Assembly (NCBI RefSeq): GCF_001952075.1 | Contig: NZ_LXYU01000001.1 | Coordinates: 1 to 64,000 of the forward strand | Direction of reading: 5' to 3' | Length of the DNA: 64,000 bases | DNA from: Ditibartonella apis | GTDB lineage: Bacteria > Pseudomonadota > Alphaproteobacteria > Rhizobiales > Rhizobiaceae | Part shown: in pieces, positions 43,437-51,657 of the stretch | Numbering within the stretch: position 1 is the stretch's first letter | Layout: every line of letters begins with the position of its first letter | The notes under the pieces: generated by a model | Seen by the model: the letters and a program-made list of their open reading frames with translations, nothing else | Told to the model about the DNA's origin: nothing | Databases searched by the model: none | Made by a program: the position numbers and the translations under genes

Positions 43437-44164
43437 AAATTGAAATGCAGGATATCGCGTTTTCTTATCTCGGAAGACGCATTCTTGAAAACGTCAATAT
43501 CCGCGTCAATGACCACGAAACGCTGGTTATTCTTGGTGCGTCCGGTGCAGGAAAAACCACAATATTACAGATTGCCGCAGGCCTGTTAACGCCTAACAAA
43601 GGCGAAATCAGGAAAACTTATCGCCAGCAAGCAATTGTTTTTCAGGAACCGAGATTGCTCCCTTGGAAAACAACTTATGAAAATATTGCTTATTGTTTGA
43701 TGAATTCACACCGACCATCCGGAAAAAAAGATTTCATTTCCGATTGCGCAAAAAAGGTCGGTTTAAAAATAACCGATCTTGAAAAATATCCGGCTGCATT
43801 ATCGGGTGGCATGCGCCAGCGCGCAGCTGTCGCGCGCGCACTTGCCGTTAATCCCGGTATCATATTTTTCGACGAGCCGTTTTCTGCTGTCGATATCGGC
43901 CTCAGGCGTAACCTTCAGGACATTGTTATTGAAGAGGCAAAAGGTCAGGGTTTTTCATCATTGTTTGTTACTCATGATCTTCACGAAGCGCTGCGCATTG
44001 CTCACCGTCTGTTACTGGTTGGTGGCGATCCTGCAACAATTGTCGCTGAAAGACATGTCGAAGGTGAACCGGGAAAGCGAAGCGAACGTGAGATATTCGA
44101 TATGAGCGAACAATTCGCCAAAGATCGGGATTTTTACGACCTTCTTTATAGAGACAGGGACTAA
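43433..44164 (+). CDS. ABC transporter ATPase, NitT/TauT type
   Basis: 243 residues. Walker A GASGAGKTTILQ, Q-loop IVFQEPRLLPWK, signature LSGGMRQRAAVARAL, Walker B IIFFDEPFSAVD, and H-loop LFVTHDLHEAL. The C-terminal tail is short. Drives import through the preceding permease; followed four bases later by nnrS on the same strand. Confidence 0.87.
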   Translation: MKIEMQDIAFSYLGRRILENVNIRVNDHETLVILGASGAGKTTILQIAAGLLTPNKGEIRKTYRQQAIVFQEPRLLPWKTTYENIAYCLMNSHRPSGKKDFISDCAKKVGLKITDLEKYPAALSGGMRQRAAVARALAVNPGIIFFDEPFSAVDIGLRRNLQDIVIEEAKGQGFSSLFVTHDLHEALRIAHRLLLVGGDPATIVAERHVEGEPGKRSEREIFDMSEQFAKDRDFYDLLYRDRD

Positions 44165-44168
44165 CGCA

Positions 44169-45368
44169 ATGGGGCTTGGCAAAAATATAAAAACGTCGAT
44201 TGCTCATAATCCATTTTTTACAGAAGGCGTATTTCTATTCTTTCCGGTATCGGCCGGTTATGCTGTGCTCATGCCGTTTATCTGGGTAATTGCCTATCAA
44301 CTCGACTATCTCGGTACACGCTATATTTTTCCCCAACAATGGCATGCGCATGAAATGATTTTCGGCTTTTATTCGGCTGCCCTTGCCGGATTTTTATGTT
44401 CCGCCGTTGCCGAATGGACAGAAACAAAGCCGTTAAATGGCATGAGACTTTTCTTTCTGCTTTTATTATGGCTTCCCGGCCGCATTGTCGGTTTTTTGGG
44501 TTCGGATTACCTGATGGTCGTCGGCAGTGTGTTCGATTTCGCCTTTCTGGCACTTATGATCTTATATGTTGGTTTGCCGATTATTTCGAAAAGAAAATGG
44601 AAAAGCTTGTCATTTTTGCTATGGCTTATTGTTCTCTTTGCACTCGAAATTGTTTTGAAAATCTCGTGGTGGCGCGAAGAAACGGAACTATCGTCTCGCA
44701 TATTGTGGACGATTATCGCTGTTTTTGTTGTTCTGTTTTCCTTGGCTATCTCGCGCATTAACACTGTGGTCACCAATCTTTCATTGGATCCTTCTGGTGA
44801 AACAAGCCCGTATCGCCCGCATCCGGGCAGACGCAATCTATCTGCATTTTTGACAGTCTTATATGCCCTATCAATGCTTTTTCTGCCGTCTTCACAAATG
44901 CAATATTATCTCGCTTTTGCTGCCAGTGCCGGTTTTATGGACAGAACTGCAGAATGGTTTATCGGCAAGGCTGCATTAAAAGCAGAAGTCTTATGCCTTG
45001 CGCTTGCCAATGTCAGTGCTGCAATCGGTTTTTTTCTTATCGGTCTTTCCGGCTTTAATGAGCGCATACCGATTTATGCGGGCTTACATATATTAACCAT
45101 TGCGACATTGGGGCTTGGCGTGATGGGTGTTTTTACGATTGCCGGTTTACGTCATTCAGGACGAAAATTGATAGCCATACCGTGGCAATCAAAAGCGGCT
45201 ATCGCATTTATTATATTCGCCGCCGCCATGCGTGTTTTGCCAGAAATAACCGATCTCACCGCTTTTGGCAGTCACCATTATGCATGGGCCGCGATTTTCT
45301 GGTCTTTGGCTTTCCTCCTCTGGCTATGGGGATATCTGCCCTTCCTCAAAAATCCGGTAAAACTTTAA
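44169..45368 (+). CDS. nnrS: NnrS family protein
   Basis: 399 residues, about 12 membrane segments. The NnrS hallmark WHAHEMIFGF near residue 60 provides conserved histidines for heme/copper binding, with later conserved residues in SRINTVVTNL, EWFIGKAALK and GLRHSGRKL. NnrS proteins are membrane hemoproteins that relieve the metabolic effects of nitric oxide and are usually under NO-responsive regulators. It starts four bases after an ABC ATPase gene, so it is the last gene of that operon. The nitrate respiration locus lies 5 kb away, which gives a source for NO or nitrite stress. Confidence 0.87.
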   Translation: MGLGKNIKTSIAHNPFFTEGVFLFFPVSAGYAVLMPFIWVIAYQLDYLGTRYIFPQQWHAHEMIFGFYSAALAGFLCSAVAEWTETKPLNGMRLFFLLLLWLPGRIVGFLGSDYLMVVGSVFDFAFLALMILYVGLPIISKRKWKSLSFLLWLIVLFALEIVLKISWWREETELSSRILWTIIAVFVVLFSLAISRINTVVTNLSLDPSGETSPYRPHPGRRNLSAFLTVLYALSMLFLPSSQMQYYLAFAASAGFMDRTAEWFIGKAALKAEVLCLALANVSAAIGFFLIGLSGFNERIPIYAGLHILTIATLGLGVMGVFTIAGLRHSGRKLIAIPWQSKAAIAFIIFAAAMRVLPEITDLTAFGSHHYAWAAIFWSLAFLLWLWGYLPFLKNPVKL

Positions 45369-45684
45369 GTTCATCAAGCCGTTTTTCAGCACTGTTTATT
45401 CTGAAATTTCATCACGTTATAAAGCCAATTAACTGGAAGGATAGATGGCAAAAATTTTCGCTTAAAAATCGTGCTGCAAGACCTTGAAGGTTTATTTAAG
45501 CTCAAGTTTTTCCGTTTTTCAGTCAATTGAAGACAGGACAGTTTTTTGAATTTTTCTACTGATATAAAAGTAAAACTCACCTGCTGTTATGTTTAGTTTT
45601 TCTCTCACCTTTATTTTTGGAAACCAACGACAGACGACAAAAAAGAAAATGAAATAACACAATCAAAAGATCATAAAATCAAGG
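45369..45684. other. Intergenic, no gene
   Basis: 316 bases between nnrS and tRNA-Thr. No terminator hairpin with a T-run was found after nnrS, and the short open frames have no ribosome-binding site. Confidence 0.4.
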
Positions 45685-45760
45685 TGGTGCCGCATGCCGG
45701 AATCGAACCAGCGACCCCATCATTACGAATGACGTGCTCTACCAACTGAGCTAATGCGGC
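45685..45760 (-). tRNA. tRNA-Thr (CGT anticodon)
   Basis: 76 bases with encoded CCA. Acceptor GCCGCAT pairs with ATGCGGC, D-arm AGCTCAGTTGGTAGAGC, anticodon loop TTCGTAA (anticodon CGT), and T-arm CTGGTTCGATTCCGG. It reads ACG codons. Confidence 0.96.
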
Positions 45761-45984
45761 ACAGAGTCTTGTTCTTATAACAGAACCGGTAACGGGTGAT
45801 AGCTAAAAGCTTGACCGAAAGCAAGCATGCAATTCTGTCTTTCGATGTTTTTCATAATTAACTCACAAAGCGCAGTTATAACACAAGCAATTTTTAAAAA
45901 AATCAACAATAGATTTGGTTTGCCAATTACCCTGCTGTTGCTTATTCTGCCACCCGATAAATGGACAAGAAGGAGAATTATTCG

Positions 45985-46944
45985 TTGGCTAATGCCGAGC
46001 AAGCCATCCGCAATGCATTGCTAAAAATCGATTCAAGCAATGTTGCTCAACGGCGCCGCGTCTATGAATCTGCGTGGAACGCACATGAACGTGCATTGCT
46101 TTCCAGCCACGGTTTAAATGACGTCACCCGAACAAAGCGGCGTGATGCATTGATGCAGATTATCCGTGCAATTGAAAGTGATTACGTTGCCACGGAGATG
46201 AACAAAGCCGATAAAGAAACTCACGATCTTGCTTCTGAAGGCCCTGAAGACCAGATAAAAATTGAAGTCAATGGTGCAACCAATCTCGAAGACACGACCT
46301 TGCACCGTGCATCGGCAAGGCGGCGTTCCAAAATTCTCCTTATTGTCGCCCCGAGTATTCTTGCGATTATCATGATAATCGGCTTTACCGGATGGTCGTT
46401 TTTCAACAGTCTTTCGGGACGTGCTATTATCGAACATCGTAAAGAGGCAATCGAACAGAACCAGCGCACCAAGACAGTCGTTCCTTTTCGCAAGGAAGCA
46501 GATAACGACGGCAGCTGGATAAAATTTTTCTACCCCGGAGATGCAACAGCCATCACCACCTATGGACAAGCATCTGTTTCGATAAAAGATGACGGGGGCA
46601 TCCCCTACACCCATATTACTGCAAACAGCGATGAAGATGTTGTTGTCGTTGAGATTGGCGCCGGAGCATTATCGAATTTGCGCGGCAAAAAGGCTATGAT
46701 CGACATCAATGCAAAGGGTGATGGCACAAAGCCGGGCCAGATGAGTATAACTTGCGATCTTGGAAATAACGCCGATTGTGGTAGACGTCGTTTTGAAGTT
46801 CCGGTGAACCGTAATGACCTTCTGTTCGAGGTGGCAATTCCGGCAGAAGGTAACGGTCCGGCTAAAATATATCTGACAAGCGACCTTCTGGGTGAAGGCA
46901 GAGGTATTGATATTTACGGAATGAAGATCAAAGCAGCGGATTGA
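45985..46944 (+). CDS. Conserved hypothetical single-pass membrane protein
   Basis: 319 residues if it starts at the TTG at 45985, which has AGGAG nine bases upstream; an ATG eight codons earlier (45961) has no ribosome-binding site but cannot be excluded. Residues about 1-100 are soluble and helical (AEQAIRNALLKIDSS, RRRVYESAWNAHERALL), one membrane segment follows (ILLIVAPSILAIIMIIGFTG), and the rest is a periplasmic beta-rich domain with one cysteine pair (ITCDLG...NADCGRR). The N-terminal part resembles proteins of Rhizobiales whose function is unknown. It is five bases before the truncated haemoglobin gene and probably co-transcribed with it and slyX. Confidence 0.75.
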   Translation: MANAEQAIRNALLKIDSSNVAQRRRVYESAWNAHERALLSSHGLNDVTRTKRRDALMQIIRAIESDYVATEMNKADKETHDLASEGPEDQIKIEVNGATNLEDTTLHRASARRRSKILLIVAPSILAIIMIIGFTGWSFFNSLSGRAIIEHRKEAIEQNQRTKTVVPFRKEADNDGSWIKFFYPGDATAITTYGQASVSIKDDGGIPYTHITANSDEDVVVVEIGAGALSNLRGKKAMIDINAKGDGTKPGQMSITCDLGNNADCGRRRFEVPVNRNDLLFEVAIPAEGNGPAKIYLTSDLLGEGRGIDIYGMKIKAAD

Positions 46945-46949
46945 GATTT

Positions 46950-47372
46950 ATGGCACAAGAACCAATTGCAGTAGATGAAGTACTCATCGAATCCGTGGTG
47001 CGTACATTTTATGGACGGGTAAGAAAAGATCATATACTCGGTCCTATTTTTGAAGAACATATCCGTGATTGGGAGCCCCATTTACAAAATATGTTCGCCT
47101 TCTGGTCATCGGTTATGCTGCATACCAACCGGTATAACGGCCGCCCTATGCCCAAGCATGTCGTTTTACCTATTGACGCTATGCATTTTGACCATTGGCT
47201 GGAAATTTTTAAAAAAACCGTTGATGAACTTTGCCTGAAGGAAGATGCCGAATTGTTCATGAAAAAAGCAACCCAGATTGCTCATAGCCTTGAACTGGGT
47301 CTTGCCTCAAACAATAAAGTTCTTTTAAAACCCGGCGAACGTTACATCAGAAATAAGGATCACACATTGTGA
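46950..47372 (+). CDS. Truncated haemoglobin, group III
   Basis: 140 residues from ATG 46950. The sequence has the group III pattern: VVRTFYGRVRKDHILGPIFE at the B-C region, HLQNMFAFWSSVMLHTNRYN, and the proximal histidine helix MHFDHWLEIFKKTVDEL. Group III globins lack the glycine motifs of groups I/II. They bind O2 or NO in the cytoplasm and have been linked to resistance to reactive nitrogen species. It overlaps slyX by four bases, and its place near nnrS and the nar locus is consistent with NO handling. Confidence 0.87.
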   Translation: MAQEPIAVDEVLIESVVRTFYGRVRKDHILGPIFEEHIRDWEPHLQNMFAFWSSVMLHTNRYNGRPMPKHVVLPIDAMHFDHWLEIFKKTVDELCLKEDAELFMKKATQIAHSLELGLASNNKVLLKPGERYIRNKDHTL

Positions 47373-47575
47373 TTGAAAAAGATCGTCTTACCGAAGTGGA
47401 AATAAAACTTGCCGAACAGGAGCGACTCGTCGACGAGCTTTCCTCTGTTCTTGCTGAACAATGGAAAACAATCGACCAAATGGATAAAAAATTAACAGCC
47501 CTAACCAAACGTTTTCTTGAACTTGAAGAACAAAGCCAGCCCGACATTCCTGTTACCCGGCCACCGCATTGGTAA
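47369..47575 (+). CDS. slyX: SlyX family protein
   Basis: 68 residues from a GTG start overlapping the globin stop (GTGA). An almost continuous coiled coil (LTEVEIKLAEQERLVDELSS, QWKTIDQMDKKLTALTKRF) ending in the proline-rich tail typical of SlyX (VTRPPHW). SlyX proteins form coiled-coil oligomers; their function is not established. Confidence 0.88.
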   Translation: MIEKDRLTEVEIKLAEQERLVDELSSVLAEQWKTIDQMDKKLTALTKRFLELEEQSQPDIPVTRPPHW

Positions 47576-47761
47576 AACATCGGGTAAAATTTGCCTGAAA
47601 TTATTGAAGCTGAGCGCCGCTTGAACGACATCTGTTATCCACATGCATCGGGAAAAATGCCACTCGCCATCTTTTTCGTCGGCAATAACCGGTTTGAAAA
47701 TTTGTTCAACCTTATTTGCTGATGACCAATCGGTGCACGCGGAAAATGTTTTTCAAACATC

Positions 47762-47950
47762 TTAAAATATTGCGGAAAGCCAGTCGACCCAAAGATTGAA
47801 ACCGCGACAGATACCTCCAGGGAAAAAGATCAAGCCCACAATCGCGAGTATGACGTTATCGTGCCATAGCGCTTCTACGACATGCGTCCCGAGCAGGAAT
47901 GTGAACGAGTTCCAGATAAAAAATAATATAACGTCAACTGTGTTACGCAT
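47762..47950 (-). CDS. Small membrane protein, hypothetical
   Basis: 62 residues from the ATG at 47948-47950; an earlier ATG is nine codons upstream. Two hydrophobic segments (VILFFIWNSFTFLLGTHVV and VILAIVGLIFFPGGICRGF) give a hairpin topology. A short purine stretch GGACTAAAG precedes the ATG. Composition is that of a real membrane protein rather than a shadow frame, but no family is recognised and there is no operon partner. Confidence 0.5.
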   Translation of the reverse strand: MRNTVDVILFFIWNSFTFLLGTHVVEALWHDNVILAIVGLIFFPGGICRGFNLWVDWLSAIF

Positions 47951-48384
47951 CTTTAGTCCGTCAAAATTCAATAACATTCAGCCTATCAAAAGCACAAATA
48001 ATATATGCAAAAATTATTGATTACTCTGAATTCAAATTTTTGTTTTTGACTAAATCTCATCTGAAATCGACGCTATTTTCCCTGTGATTGGCAAGGTCGA
48101 GCCATGAATTTTTTAAAAAATTTTGCCAGGAAAATAACGTGCACAATTTGTTCAACTGCGACCAATCGGAAAGCATGTCACACGTTAAAATTCCGTTCGT
48201 TGGCGATTTTTGAAAGTATTTCACGTTTCTTACAAAGTTCAAACACCCGAATAGGATCCAAATTTTTGTGAAATAGTTTTCTGCGCATTAGTAAAATATA
48301 GACCAAAATAATGCCATCCCGCCCTTTAAGGGAAGGCTGATTTTTAATAGAGTTTTGAAGTTTTGTTTTAAAAGTCGGTTGCTC
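47951..48384. other. Intergenic, no gene supported
   Basis: 434 bases before the msrA 3' end. A 61-codon minus frame (48057-48242) has no ribosome-binding site. A short palindrome CCCTTTAAGGG at about 48325 might belong to a weak msrA terminator but lacks a T-run. Confidence 0.4.
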
Positions 48385-49032
48385 TCATAGAATAGGGCAA
48401 GAAACACCGGTCCCCTTCAATCCGCAATAACCATTCGGGTTTTTGGCGAGATATTGCTGGTGATAATCTTCAGCAAAATAGAACGGCCCTTCTAACGCAA
48501 TTTCGGTTGTAATCGGCCCCAATCCTTTAGATTGAAGTGCTTTTTCAAATTGTTGTTTGCTCTTTTTTGCTATTTCCAAATCACGTTCATTAGAAAGATA
48601 GAGAGCCGAACGGTAATTGTTACCTATGTCGTTTCCCTGCCGCATTCCTTGCGTGGGATCATGTTGCTCCCAAAAAGTTTTCAATATTTCATCAAGATGA
48701 AGTATCGTCGGATCATAGACGACAAGTACCGCTTCTGTATGACCTGTTTTACCGGTACAAACTTCTTCATAGGTTGGATTGGGTGTAAAGCCGCCCGTAT
48801 AACCGGCTGCCGTCACGTAAACGCCCGGAATTTTCCAGAATAGCCGTTCAACACCCCAGAAACAGCCCATTGCAACAATAATATGATGCATATTTTCAGG
48901 ATATGGCCCCTTGAGGTTGTGCCCATTGACATAGTGGGTTTTAGCGGTTGCAATCGGTTCACTCCTGCCAACGAGTGCATCGTCTTTTTTCGGCATTTTG
49001 AGTTTTTCCGAAAGCGACAAAAGATCAAACAT
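48385..49032 (-). CDS. msrA: Peptide methionine sulfoxide reductase MsrA
   Basis: 215 residues from the ATG at 49030-49032. The MsrA active site [11 protein letters not shown] is preceded by IIVAMG, and the family features [47 protein letters not shown] and the C-terminal resolving Cys region ([14 protein letters not shown]) follow. The N-terminal 40-residue extension is normal for the Rhizobiales form. No signal peptide, so cytoplasmic. It repairs oxidised methionine. It overlaps the upstream membrane-protein gene by eight bases, so translation is coupled. Confidence 0.92.
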   Translation of the reverse strand: MFDLLSLSEKLKMPKKDDALVGRSEPIATAKTHYVNGHNLKGPYPENMHHIIVAMGCFWGVERLFWKIPGVYVTAAGYTGGFTPNPTYEEVCTGKTGHTEAVLVVYDPTILHLDEILKTFWEQHDPTQGMRQGNDIGNNYRSALYLSNERDLEIAKKSKQQFEKALQSKGLGPITTEIALEGPFYFAEDYHQQYLAKNPNGYCGLKGTGVSCPIL

Positions 49033-49363
49033 TTTCTTCACCATAGTTTGCATTATCAAAATGGGCTTCGCGATCATAGCCGAAAACATAAAATACCAAC
49101 GCGAAAACGGCAAAAACGATCCACGTCGGGCAAAGGCCGACAATTTTTGCTGCTAAAGATATATATGGAGATGAAAGATGCGAAATAAAGTTGTCAAATT
49201 CCTGCGTACCCGTTGAAAAAACAAACGATATTGTAGAGCCGATGGGGAGAAACAAGACTTCGGAAGCGCCGACTGAATGGGCAGCATCAATGACGAGAGT
49301 TATAATCGTTAGAACAAGAAACAGATAACAAATGAAGCGAAATAACCGGCGGATCAAACGCAC
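49025..49363 (-). CDS. Hypothetical membrane protein upstream of msrA
   Basis: 112 residues from a GTG start at 49361-49363 with AGGGAA eight bases upstream. Hydrophobic segments at about residues 10-30 ([15 protein letters not shown]) and 75-95 ([15 protein letters not shown]), with a basic start RLIRRLFRF and an acidic tail. I recall similar short proteins with two or more membrane segments in Rhizobiales, without function. The overlap with msrA implies one transcript. Confidence 0.65.
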   Translation of the reverse strand: MRLIRRLFRFICYLFLVLTIITLVIDAAHSVGASEVLFLPIGSTISFVFSTGTQEFDNFISHLSSPYISLAAKIVGLCPTWIVFAVFALVFYVFGYDREAHFDNANYGEENV

Positions 49364-49450
49364 AAGAACAATTCCCTATTGATAACGATTTCAGGCCTGC
49401 TGCTTGAAATCGGATAAAGTCTTAACCCCATATGGCTCGTTTATTTATAA

Positions 49451-50152
49451 TCAAACAGGCTCGCGTTTGTCGATAAGCTTGTCGGGGTGGGCAAAATTGA
49501 TGAGCCTTTGTCGGTCGGTGAAAACAATTCGCGACCCGTCGACATTAACGCCATGTTTTGCGACAGTTGCAAATGCCCGTGACAGGTTTTCCGGTGTCAT
49601 GCCAAGCTTGTAGGCAAGAAGTTTTTTCTCAAACGGAATATCAATATAATTGGCCTCGACCTGTGTATCGGCTTCAGCCAAAATCCAGTTTGCCAGTCGT
49701 TCACTGCCATTTCTCAATTTCTGATTTTTCAACTCCTTGATGGTCATACGATAGCGACGTGAAAGTTCGCGAACTACTGCATGCATGAAAGCTGTGTCAT
49801 TGTCGATTGCCTCTCTGAAGCGGGCTGAAGGGATCATCAGAACCTGCGCTTCGGTCAATGTCCGGGCTGATTGCAAACACACATCATCATTCAAAATTGC
49901 TGCCAGAATGAACAGGCTTACCGGCTGGATAATATCAAGAATCGTTACACGTCCATGACTGGTCGCATACATTTCAACCTGACCATCAACAAGGATATAG
50001 AGAAAATCCTGCATAGCGTTTTCGTTGACGAGAACCACTCCCGGAGGAAAGCGTTGGAAAAAACCCGGGCCAATTAAAGAATCGAATGTTTTGTCACTTG
50101 CTTGCGAAAAAATATCGAGATTTTGAATTTTTAAACGATCTTCTGATCTCAT
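49451..50152 (-). CDS. Crp/Fnr family regulator, probable nitrate/NO-responsive type
   Basis: 233 residues. N-terminal cyclic-nucleotide-binding-like sensory domain (PPGVVLVNENAMQDFLYILV), a dimerisation helix (AFMHAVVRELSRRYR) and a C-terminal winged helix whose recognition helix is TPENLSRAF, giving the E-x-x-S-R residues that read TTGAT half-sites. It has no N-terminal cysteine cluster, so it is not an oxygen-sensing FNR; it resembles DNR/NnrR/NarR proteins that respond to NO or nitrite. It is divergent from narK1, with a perfect TTGAT-N4-ATCAA box in between, so it is the likely activator of the nar operon. Confidence 0.85.
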   Translation of the reverse strand: MRSEDRLKIQNLDIFSQASDKTFDSLIGPGFFQRFPPGVVLVNENAMQDFLYILVDGQVEMYATSHGRVTILDIIQPVSLFILAAILNDDVCLQSARTLTEAQVLMIPSARFREAIDNDTAFMHAVVRELSRRYRMTIKELKNQKLRNGSERLANWILAEADTQVEANYIDIPFEKKLLAYKLGMTPENLSRAFATVAKHGVNVDGSRIVFTDRQRLINFAHPDKLIDKREPV

Positions 50153-50278
50153 ATTGTTCCTCTAATTAACATTTTTATTTTTTGCCTTAGCATCTATCAA
50201 GTGTAGGCAAGCAATATTTCAAGGCGTCATCATCATTATTTTAAAATAAGCTTTTCTTTTATTTTAAATAAAACTCAT

Positions 50279-50292
50279 TTGATTTTGATCAA
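50279..50292 (+). promoter_or_regulatory. Perfect FNR/DNR-type box upstream of narK1
   Basis: TTGAT (50279-50283), four bases, ATCAA (50288-50292). A TACATA -10 element at 50315-50320 places the start of transcription near 50327, putting the box centre at about -41.5, the class II activator position. It lies 68 bases before the narK1 ATG. Confidence 0.8.
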
Positions 50293-50314
50293 GGTGCCCT
50301 ATTTCACTCATTAC

Positions 50315-50320
50315 TACATA
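50315..50320 (+). promoter_or_regulatory. -10 element of the nar operon
   Basis: TACATA, 22 bases after the FNR-type box. No -35 hexamer is needed at a class II activated promoter, and none is seen. Confidence 0.55.
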
Positions 50321-50359
50321 CCCCCTCGACAAAAAGGAAGAATTTATCTGGTGGTAAAA

Positions 50360-51652
50360 ATGGAACAAACTGACACCCCGATCAAAGGCTCTTCAGAAGC
50401 GTTGTGGCTGAGCTCTTTAGCCTTTACTGTATGTTTTGCGGTATGGACAATTTTTTCAATTATCGGCATTGCAATCCAGAAAAAATTGGGTTTGAGCCAA
50501 TCCGAACTCGGACTTCTCATAGCCACGCCCGTACTCACCGGCTCGCTCGTGCGTATTCCACTTGGCATCTGGACTGAACAGATCGGTGGGCGCATTATTT
50601 TCGTATTATCGATGTTGGCTTCGGCTTTATCGACGTTTCTGCTCACTTTTGCCCACACCTATACATGGATGTTGATAGCAGCCCTTGGCATCGGTATTGC
50701 CGGCGGCACATTCTCGGTTGGCGTTGCTTATGTTTCGCGCTGGTTCAGTGCGAAAAAGCAAGGCCTTGCACTTGGTATTTTCGGTGCAGGCAATGTCGGT
50801 GCAGCCGTTACGAAACTTGGCGCTCCATGGGTGATGAGCTGGTGGGGAAGCTGGGAAGGCGTGGCCTATATATGGGCGCTCGTTCTCGTTATTACTGCTG
50901 TGATCTTCTGGCTCTTTACCTCCGACGATCCCGTGCTTGTCGAACAGCGCCGCTTGGGCATCAAGCCGCAAAGCGCTTTGCTTGAACTTGCGCCTTTGAA
51001 AAAACTGCAAGTGTGGCGTTTTTCCTTCTATTACTTCTTCGTATTCGGTGGATATATCGCTTTGGCAACATGGTTGCCGCACTATCTGCAGGATGTTTAT
51101 TCGATCGATCTGTGGCTTGCCGGCGTTATTGCTGCACTCTACTCGATACCCGCATCGCTCTTCCGTGCCTATGGCGGTTATCTTTCCGATAAATACGGAG
51201 CGCGCCGTGTCATGTATTGGACACTGACAATGTGTACCATTACATGTTTCATTCTCTCCTATCCTCCGACACAATACACGGTTGAAACGGCTAAAGGTCC
51301 ATTCACCTTTACATTTGCGATCAGCCTCGTCGGTTTTGCCCTGATTGTTGCCATACTCGGTTTCTTCATGGCTCTCGGGAAAGCTGCCGTTTATAAGCAT
51401 ATTCCCGTTTATTACCCGAAAAGCGTCGGTGCTGTTGGCGGTCTCGTCGGCATGATGGGCGGACTTGGCGGATTTATCCTGCCGATCCTTTTCGGTGAAG
51501 TCCTCGACATCACCGGAATCTATTCAACCTGCTTCATGATCCTATTTGTCATTTCACTTGCGGCACTCATCTGGATGCATGTTTCGATCCTTCTGATGAA
51601 CCACCGCAAATTGGTAGAGCTCGGGCAAAAAACGCCTGAATTTCAGGAGTAA
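50360..51652 (+). CDS. narK1: Nitrate transporter, NarK1 type (MFS)
   Basis: 430 residues from ATG 50360, preceded by GGTGG; starts further upstream would overlap the promoter elements. 12 membrane segments. Nitrate/nitrite porter features: RIPLGIWTEQIGGR in loop 2-3, the nitrate signature-like AALGIGIAGGTFSVGVAYVS with GIFGAGNVGAA in helix 5, and GGLVGMMGGLGGFILP in helix 11. NarK1-type carriers import nitrate with protons. First gene of the nar operon; narK2 starts six bases after its stop. Confidence 0.88.
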   Translation: MEQTDTPIKGSSEALWLSSLAFTVCFAVWTIFSIIGIAIQKKLGLSQSELGLLIATPVLTGSLVRIPLGIWTEQIGGRIIFVLSMLASALSTFLLTFAHTYTWMLIAALGIGIAGGTFSVGVAYVSRWFSAKKQGLALGIFGAGNVGAAVTKLGAPWVMSWWGSWEGVAYIWALVLVITAVIFWLFTSDDPVLVEQRRLGIKPQSALLELAPLKKLQVWRFSFYYFFVFGGYIALATWLPHYLQDVYSIDLWLAGVIAALYSIPASLFRAYGGYLSDKYGARRVMYWTLTMCTITCFILSYPPTQYTVETAKGPFTFTFAISLVGFALIVAILGFFMALGKAAVYKHIPVYYPKSVGAVGGLVGMMGGLGGFILPILFGEVLDITGIYSTCFMILFVISLAALIWMHVSILLMNHRKLVELGQKTPEFQE

Positions 51653-51657
51653 TTCGC

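Noticed and set aside
48057-48242. Minus-strand 61-codon frame in the gap before msrA
   Set aside because: No ribosome-binding site and no protein-like pattern.
50627-51400. Antisense frame of 257 codons opposite narK1
   Set aside because: Shadow frame; no start signals and low-complexity charged composition.
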